Source: a bacterium
GTDB taxonomy: Bacteria > Krumholzibacteriota > Krumholzibacteriia > JACNKJ01
Assembly (NCBI GenBank): GCA_014382085.1
Contig: JACNKJ010000132.1
Span: 1 to 13,463, forward strand
Direction: 5' to 3'
Length of the DNA: 13,463 bases
In this document: piece after piece, positions 1 through 7,100 of the stretch
Numbering within the stretch: position 1 is the first letter of the stretch
Layout: every line of letters starts with the position of its first letter
Made by a program: the position numbers and the translations under genes
The notes under the pieces: model-generated
The model's database searches: none
Seen by the model: the letters and a program-made list of their open reading frames with translations, nothing else
What the model was told of the DNA's origin: nothing

Positions 1-88
1 TCGATCCACCCAGGTTAAGAGTCGCAGAAAACATAGCCCGGGCTCGTTACGGAGAACTTACGCCGAAAGTATCAGGGAGTGGAATTGC

Positions 89-117
89 TTGATCCCCGCT
101 GGATGGAAGGCTAAAGT
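89..117 (+). promoter_or_regulatory. Candidate sigma70-type promoter of the GNAT gene
   Basis: TTGATC at 89-94 (four of six matches to TTGACA) and TAAAGT at 112-117 (four of six matches to TATAAT) are separated by exactly 17 bases. Transcription would start near 124, giving a very short leader that still contains the ribosome binding site at 128-134. This rests on consensus matching by eye only; the sigma factor preferences of this organism are unknown. Confidence 0.4.
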
Positions 118-138
118 CTTTGGAAACAAAGGAGTAAC

Positions 139-999
139 ATGATTGAGCGTCTGAGTAATCTGAAGGTCGAAGACTATCCTCTCATCGAAGCCTGTTTCGA
201 TGAAGCCTTTGCGGATTACGCACTCAAGGGGAAGCCCGCTCGGCTTTGGCTCCGGGACCGATGCCGTAAAAACGGAGTGGATCTATCGGCCAGCGCCGCC
301 GCATGGGACGGCGATCGAATGGTAGGATTCACACTTGTAGGCCTGGAAAAAGACGCGAGAGGGCTCGCCGCCTACGACTCCGGAACTGGAATAGTGCCTA
401 GCCATCGAGGCAGAGGATTGGCTGGTCGTCTTTTCGATTTTCTTCTACCAACACTCTCGGAGCTGGGTGTCGCCCGCTTCCTGCTGGAAGTTTTGCAGGA
501 AAACAAAGCCGGCGTTATCGCATATAAAAAAGCAGGTTTCAGCATAGCCCGAGAGTTTGATTGTTTCTCTCTCGATCCCAAGGATATCAATCCACCTGAG
601 TATAACAATCCCGCCGAAACAAGGATCCTCGATTTGGAGACCGCCCTGAACCTGCATCGAAAGGCAATTTTCCCCATGTCCTGGGAAAACAGCGCCGATT
701 CCATCGCTCGCATTCCCGGCAAGCTCTTGGTACTCGGCGTTTTTGTCCAGGGGGGGCTCGCCGGCGAATTGATTTACCATCCTGAAAGCCAGTGGATTCA
801 CAGTCTATTCATTGACGCGGACTATCGGCGAAAAGGCTTGGCCGGAATGCTCCTAACCGAACTTCTGAATCGAGTGGCCCCGAAATCCCAGCCCAAGGTC
901 GTCAATGTTGATAGCCGAGACACCGACCTTGCCGGGTTTTTAGTTAAAACCGGATTCATGCTGTTTACTAGGCAATTTGAAATGGATCGAGTTCTCTGA
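139..999 (+). CDS. Tandem-domain GNAT family N-acetyltransferase
   Basis: This 286-residue cytoplasmic protein has two GNAT (Gcn5-related) folds in series. In the N-terminal half (about 1-145) the acetyl-CoA pyrophosphate loop reads PSHRGRGLAGRLF (87-99), preceded by the beta4 strand and followed by the typical ENKAGVIAYKKAGF helix-strand (121-134). The C-terminal half (about 160-286) repeats the layout with IDADYRRKGLAGMLL (225-239) and the terminal LAGFLVKTGF (264-273). Both halves keep the R/K-G-x-A core, so both might bind acetyl-CoA, although in many two-domain GNATs only one is active. The substrate (amine, peptide or antibiotic) cannot be read from the sequence. The start is well supported: AAAGGAG at 128-134 sits four bases before ATG. 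There is no signal peptide or membrane segment. The gene is followed by a 156-base gap, so it is probably monocistronic. Confidence 0.9.
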   Translation: MIERLSNLKVEDYPLIEACFDEAFADYALKGKPARLWLRDRCRKNGVDLSASAAAWDGDRMVGFTLVGLEKDARGLAAYDSGTGIVPSHRGRGLAGRLFDFLLPTLSELGVARFLLEVLQENKAGVIAYKKAGFSIAREFDCFSLDPKDINPPEYNNPAETRILDLETALNLHRKAIFPMSWENSADSIARIPGKLLVLGVFVQGGLAGELIYHPESQWIHSLFIDADYRRKGLAGMLLTELLNRVAPKSQPKVVNVDSRDTDLAGFLVKTGFMLFTRQFEMDRVL

Positions 1000-1069
1000 G
1001 CCTGATCCAAAATCTGCACTCGGCGTAATCCCCGCGTAACTCCCCTTCGATAGTCTTCCCTCGAATGAA

Positions 1070-1139
1070 GAGTGGGATTTCCACTCATGGCGGGCCCTGG
1101 CTCCAGGGCTCCAACCTGCAGCGATGCGGAGATCGCATC
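1070..1139 (+). promoter_or_regulatory. Leader of the giant gene with three short hairpins
   Basis: The 156-base gap between the GNAT stop and the giant gene carries three consecutive perfect stems. GAGTGG/CCACTC is at 1070-1075 and 1081-1086 with a 5-base loop. GCCCTG/CAGGGC is at 1094-1099 and 1104-1109 with a 4-base loop. GATGCG/CGCATC is at 1123-1128 and 1134-1139 with a 5-base loop. None is followed by a T-run, so they do not look like a terminator for the GNAT gene. The third lies just upstream of the ribosome binding site. I did not recognise a known riboswitch class, nor a convincing -35/-10 pair in this gap. A role in mRNA stability or translation control is inference. Confidence 0.35.
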
Positions 1140-1143
1140 CATC

Positions 1144-1150
1144 GAGGGGG
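1144..1150 (+). promoter_or_regulatory. Ribosome binding site fixing the start of the giant gene
   Basis: GAGGGGG lies five bases before the ATG at 1156. It is the reason for preferring this start over the in-frame ATG at 1072, which would place 28 non-hydrophobic residues ahead of the signal peptide and has no comparable Shine-Dalgarno sequence. Confidence 0.7.
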
Positions 1151-1155
1151 ATCAA

Positions 1156-4100
1156 ATGAGACATGTAATACTCGCCGTATTGATCACACTACTCTGTGGG
1201 GTGGGGATGAGTGCCGGGCTGGAGCCCGGTGTGATGGATCTATATCCCATCGTCGACCCAATTTTGACCAGCGAGATGCCCACCGAGCACAGCACTGTGC
1301 TGGGTCAACACAGCATCGAACTGAACTGGTCTTACTATCAGGATCCGACTTGCGCGAGCTATCTTCTTAGCTATCGCCTTCCGGATGGAGGTGAGGAGCA
1401 GAACATCCAGCTCTTCGACCCCACCCTTTCAAGCCGAACCGTGGATGGACTCAATCTGGGAACGGAATATGAATTCCGTATCACGGCCCTATCGGCGAGC
1501 AGACAGACGCTGGCCTTGTCCCAGTGGCAGCGCGGCGGCACGCGGGCCAACGACTACCCCTTCAGCGACGGCATGGAAGGCGTGCTGGACGCTTGGGACC
1601 TGCTCAACACCGACTGGGACACTACCAGTTCCTGGGCCCATGGCGGCTCGATCAGTTGGACGGACAGTCCCGATGAAAATTACCCGAACCTCGCCAGCCT
1701 GGATCTGGTGACTTCCATTAATCTCATGACCGCGCTGAAACCGGTCTTGGAATTCTGGCACTACTACAACATTCAGACCGACGGCGACTTTGGCTATCTT
1801 GAAGTTTCCGAAGACGGCGGTGCTAACTGGACACGCGTTTATGCCATTACGGGATCCAGCGGGGCCTGGCTCAGGGAACGCATCGATCTGAGCCCCTACC
1901 GCGGAAATGTGAATCTGAAGATCCGCTGGCAATTGTCCACCAACGCCACCGGCGTGAGCGACGGCTGGTACGTGGATGATGTCTCCATCGGCGAGACGCC
2001 CTATGCGACAATAGCACTTCCTCTCCACGACGATGTGAACGACGCGGTGCACTCGGATTCCCTCTGGTTCAATTCCAGCTGGGCCACTGTGCCGGGTGGA
2101 GTCGGAGGTGGTTACTACTTCACCGACAGCCCCAATGGCGATTTCGCCGACTACCTTTCCACCAAAATGACCTCCGTAGCCGATCTGGATCTGTCCTCCG
2201 CGACCAATCCCTGGATCCTGTTCCAGCATCGTCTGGATCTCGATTTCCAGAATGAAGCCCGTGTGGAGGTATCTATCGACGGAGGCGCCAACTGGACGGT
2301 GGTGAAGGAATGGGTGGGCCCCGCCACTGTTTCCGAATGGACGCGGGTACATGTTGACCTGAGTGAGTACGCGGGTGGCGACTTGCGGACCCGTTTCCAC
2401 CTTATCAATCTCGGCGTTGATTCCGGTGATGGATGGGATATCGACGAGATCAACCTGGCCGACCTTCCCGAATCTTTGACCCTGAGTCTCGACGTCAATC
2501 ACTACAACTATGTTGACCTATCCTGGACTGAATTCGCGGGTGGCGGATTCGATTCCTACGAGATCTACCGAGACACAGCTCCCGACTTCGTACTGGGAGG
2601 AGATCTGCTCGCCACCTTCAACGGTGTCGGCGAGACCGAATACTCCGAGAGCGTGGATCCTGCCGAGACCTACTACTACCAGGTCTTCGTGAGGCACACC
2701 GAGGGCAGCTACCTGGCACAATCCAATGTGGTGGAACGCCTGCCTTTCGAACTCCCGCTCCTATCCTACCCTTTCTTCGATGACATGGAATCCGGCGATA
2801 TCAACTTCCAACCTGAATCGCCTTGGGCTTTGACCGAAGAAAGCGCATACAGCGGCACGCATAGCTGGTCCGACAGCCCGAGTGGAAACTACGCCAACAA
2901 TACCAACAGCAGCCTAGTCTTCCATGTGGATCTGGCGGGCGGCTCGTCCAACAGGCCTGAGCTCAGCTTCCAGCAGCTCTATGGCTTCGAAGAGGCAACG
3001 GACTATGGCTATGTTGACGTGTCCATCGACGGAGGAAGTACTTTCAATCCGATCTACTACGTCTCCGGCAGCGGCGGCGGGTGGAACCCGGCAAGCGTGG
3101 ATTTGACCGACTACAGAAACCAGGTTTTAATCCTGCGATTCCGCGTTTCCACGAGCGCTAGCGGTCAGGCGGACGGTTGGCATATCGACGATATCAAGGT
3201 GGCCGAAAACACCGACGCGGTTCCCACATTCGAATTCGTGGACAACTTCAACGACAGCCTCGACACGCATGGCTGGTGGATACCCGGCCCCTTCAAGTGG
3301 GTTGAACCCAGCGGAAACGGCAGCCGGTATTGGAGCAATCGGGTAGCGGGAATTGCGAACTTCTACCCCAGCACTTCGATGATGATCCTTGGGCGCTCCA
3401 TGGATTTGTCCAGCGCCGTCAATCCCCAGATCTTCCTGCGCTATCGCAGCTACTTTAGCAGCTACAATTCAGCCAACAGCTATCTGCAGATCTCAACTGA
3501 CGAGGGTGACACTTGGACGAGCCTCTTCACCTTTACCAGTGAAGCATCATGGACCGATCAGCAATTGGACATCAGTGCCTATGCGGGCAGTGGGTCGGCT
3601 CTGTTCAGGTTCCTTTGCTATGATGGAGATCCAGGTGCAAATAATCCATGGCTCGACCTGGAAGATTTCAGCGTTTCGGATCTCCCCCAAGATGTCACAT
3701 TGAGCCTGAGTGACGAGCAGGACTATCAATGCACAATCAGTTGGACGGAAAATGTCGAAGGCGACTTCGACCGCTACGTCGTAAAACGCAGCACGTCCAC
3801 GCCGGTCACTCTTGCTAGCGAAACCATTGCCGAGATCCACACGGCTGGAACCAGCAGCCACGACGATACGGACATCTCGCCCTACGACGTTTTCTACTAC
3901 AGGGTTTTCGTCTACGACGAACTTGGTGTCGTTAGTACGGGCTCCAATGAAGTGCTGCGTGAAGCCATCGAGCTTCCCACCTTGGCCTACCCCTTCTACG
4001 ACGATATGGAAAGTGGAAGCGGCAACTTCCTGGCAGAGCTACCCTGGTCGCTCAGCAACGAGATGGCCTATAGCGGAGCGTTCAGCTGGTCGGATAGCCC

Positions 4101-7100
4101 GGGTGAACTCTATGCGAACAGCATCGATTTATCCTTCGTTATGCAGATCGACTTGTCCGCCGGGGAAGCCGTACGCCCGGAATTGAGTTTCCGTCATCAC
4201 TATGGACTCGAGACGAACGCCGACTGGGGCCAGGTGGATGCCTCCACGGACGGGGGCCTCAACTTCCAACCCATCTACTACATGAGCGGAAGCAGCGGCG
4301 AGTGGCGTGAAACTCGCATCGACCTGACCGAGTATCGTGGCACAACACTTCAGCTTCGCTTTCGGATCAGCACGAACGCCAGTGGGCAAGCCGATGGATG
4401 GCACATCGACGACATTAGCGTGGATGAGTGCTCTACCGTCGCCCTGGCCTATCCCTTCGTGGATGCCTTCGAAGACAGCGCCCAAAGCCACAGTGATTGG
4501 CTCATGGGAGCCTTCGCCTGGAGTTCACCATCGGACGATGGCAGCCACTATTTCAGCAATCGCTCCACGGGCTCCTCGGCCAACTTTTACCCCGGCCATA
4601 CCATCATGTCTCTTGGCGCTCCGCTCAACTTCGGTGGAGCCGTTGAGCCTCAGCTCTACATGAAGTTTCGTAGCTACGACAGCTCCTACAACAGCGCGGA
4701 GACCTATCTCCAGATTTCCTCAAACGGTGGAGAAACTTGGGGAACTCTGCAGCACTTGCCCAGCACCAGCAACTGGGCCAGCACACAGCTGGATCTAGAA
4801 AGCTATGAGGGACAAGAAAACGTGCTTCTACGTGTTTACAGCTATGATGGGGATGGCGGGGCAACGAATCCATGGATGGATTTCGATGACTTCGTCGTTA
4901 AAAACCAGCCGGAAGATGTCACGCTTAGCCTGACCGAGAATCAGGCCTACCAGTGTACTCTCGATTGGACGGCTTCGGTCGATCCAACCTTTGACCGCTA
5001 CGTAGTCAAGCGCAGCGCAACGACTCCGGTGACGCTCGCAAACACAACCCTTGCAGAAATCGACGTGGCCGGAACCACGACTTTCACAGACGAGGGTCTC
5101 TCACCCTACGACGTCTACTACTACAAGATTTTCACCTATGACGAGCTGGGACTCTACAGTGATGGTTCCAACGAGGTCATGCGAGAAGGCCTCGAGCCGC
5201 CCTTGCTCAGCTATCCATTTTTCGACGACATGGAAGCGGGCAGCGGCAATTTCCTCGCCGACACACCCTGGGCCATCAGCGACGAAAGCTCCCACAGCGG
5301 CGATTGGTCTTGGACTGACAGCCCCGGAGGCAATTACGAGAACAACGTCGTCAGTTCGCTTGCCATGCGCGTGGACCTCTCGGGCGGCGTTGCGACACAC
5401 CCTGAACTCAGCTTCATGGAGCAGTACGGATTCGAGACGAATTCCGACTGGGGATTTGTAGACGTTTCCACTGACGGAGGCGATAGCTGGATTCCGATCT
5501 ACTTCATCACGGGAAACAACGGCGGATGGACCAAGGCTCGCATTGACTTGGTTGACTATCGTGGACAGGTTCTCTATCTACGTTTCCGCATGAGCACAGG
5601 CCCCAGCGGTCAGGCCGATGGTTGGCACGTGGACGACATCCGTTTGGATGAAAACGACCCCTTGCCGGCGATCTATCCCTTCGTGGACGCCTTCGACGAT
5701 AGTGCGAGCACCCATAACAATTGGCTGCCCAGCGCTTTCAAGTGGACATCTCCCAGCGACGATGGAACGCCCTATTGGTCGAACATGGCTACGGGCTCCA
5801 CGGGAAACAGCTATCCGGGTTTCGCAGGGCTCGCAATGGCTTCCTATCTTGATTTCTCGGAAGCGGATGAACCCCAGGCACGGATGCGATATCGCGCCTA
5901 CAACTCAAGCTACAATTCCGCGGAAACTTACCTACGGGTCTCTCAGGACGACGGACTCACCTGGCCGACGGTCTATCAGTTCCCCAGCAACGGCGACTGG
6001 ACCGACTTGCAGCTGGATCTGTCATCTTATGCAGGTCCGGAGCCGGTTCTGCTCCGTTTCTACAGTTATGATGGTGACAGCGGCGGGAGCAATCCTTGGT
6101 TCGAAGTGGAAAACTTCAGTGTCAGCGATCAGCCGGATGATGTGATCCTGAGCATCGCGGACAATCAGCCCTACGAGGTCACGCTTGAGTGGACCCCCAG
6201 CGAGGAGGCGAACTTCGACCGCTACGTGCTCATGCGTAGCGCAACGACGCCGGTCACTCTCTCATCCACGACCCTGGCCACAATCGAAGCGCTCGAGGAT
6301 ACGACCTTCACGGACACGGGCTTGGATCCTGATGAAATCTTCTACTACAAAGTTTTCACCTTCGACGATCTGGACCTCTATAGCGACGGGTCCAACGAGG
6401 TGCAGCGAGGAATGTCCGAACTTCCGCTCCTGGCCTATCCATTCTTCGATGACATGGAAATGGGTGGAGGAAATTTCGTACCCGAACTGCCTTGGACTCT
6501 GACCGACGAAACCGCTTTCAGTGGCGATTATAGCTGGTCGGACAGCCCATACGGCAACTACGAGAACTCCGTCAACAAGTCACTGAATCTTCGCATCGAC
6601 ATGGGCGGAGCTGGTGCGGTTCGCCCGGTTCTTTCCTTCATGCATCGCTATGGTTTCGAGACCAACGCCGATTGGGGATTCGTAGACATCTCCACCGACG
6701 GAGGTTCGAACTACACGACGATCTACTACCTCACCGGCAGCAAGGGCGAGTGGTCGGAGGCCGAGATCGATCTCACCGACTATCGCGGCCAAGTGGCCAT
6801 CCTCCGCTTCCGATTGAATACCGGTGCGAGCGGTCAGGCCGATGGATGGCATATCGACGACATCCAAATCGCCGAAAGTCCGGTTACGATCATCCACTAT
6901 CCCTTCGTGGACAGTGGCGATGAGGAGCCCTTCAGTGAAGACATCTGGATCTCCGGCGCCTTTGCGAGAACTACTCCCAGCGGCGACGGCTCCTATTACT
7001 GGAGCAATCGGCCCACCGGTGAGGATCCGGATTTCAATGGAAGCAATGTGGCGATGGTTCTGGGAGGATCAATGGATCTTTCCTCGGCGCTATCGCCGGA

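Noticed and set aside
35..44. Palindrome AGCCCGGGCT upstream of the GNAT gene
   Set aside because: It is only 10 bases, without loop, T-run or repeat elsewhere in the leader. Chance is sufficient in GC-rich DNA.
1072..1155. Longer N-terminus of the giant protein from the ATG at 1072
   Set aside because: It would add 28 polar residues before a clear signal peptide, passes through the leader hairpins and lacks the strong GAGGGGG site that precedes 1156.
1156..1218. Giant protein as a lipoprotein (LLCG in the signal peptide)
   Set aside because: The residue before the cysteine is Leu, whereas a lipobox needs Gly, Ala or Ser there, and the cysteine sits inside the hydrophobic core.
1489..2502. 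Long open frame on the - strand inside the giant gene (337 codons)
   Set aside because: It is antisense to the repeat domains, has low-complexity Gly/Val/Ile composition mirroring the coding strand and shows no recognisable domain or ribosome binding site. It is treated as a shadow.
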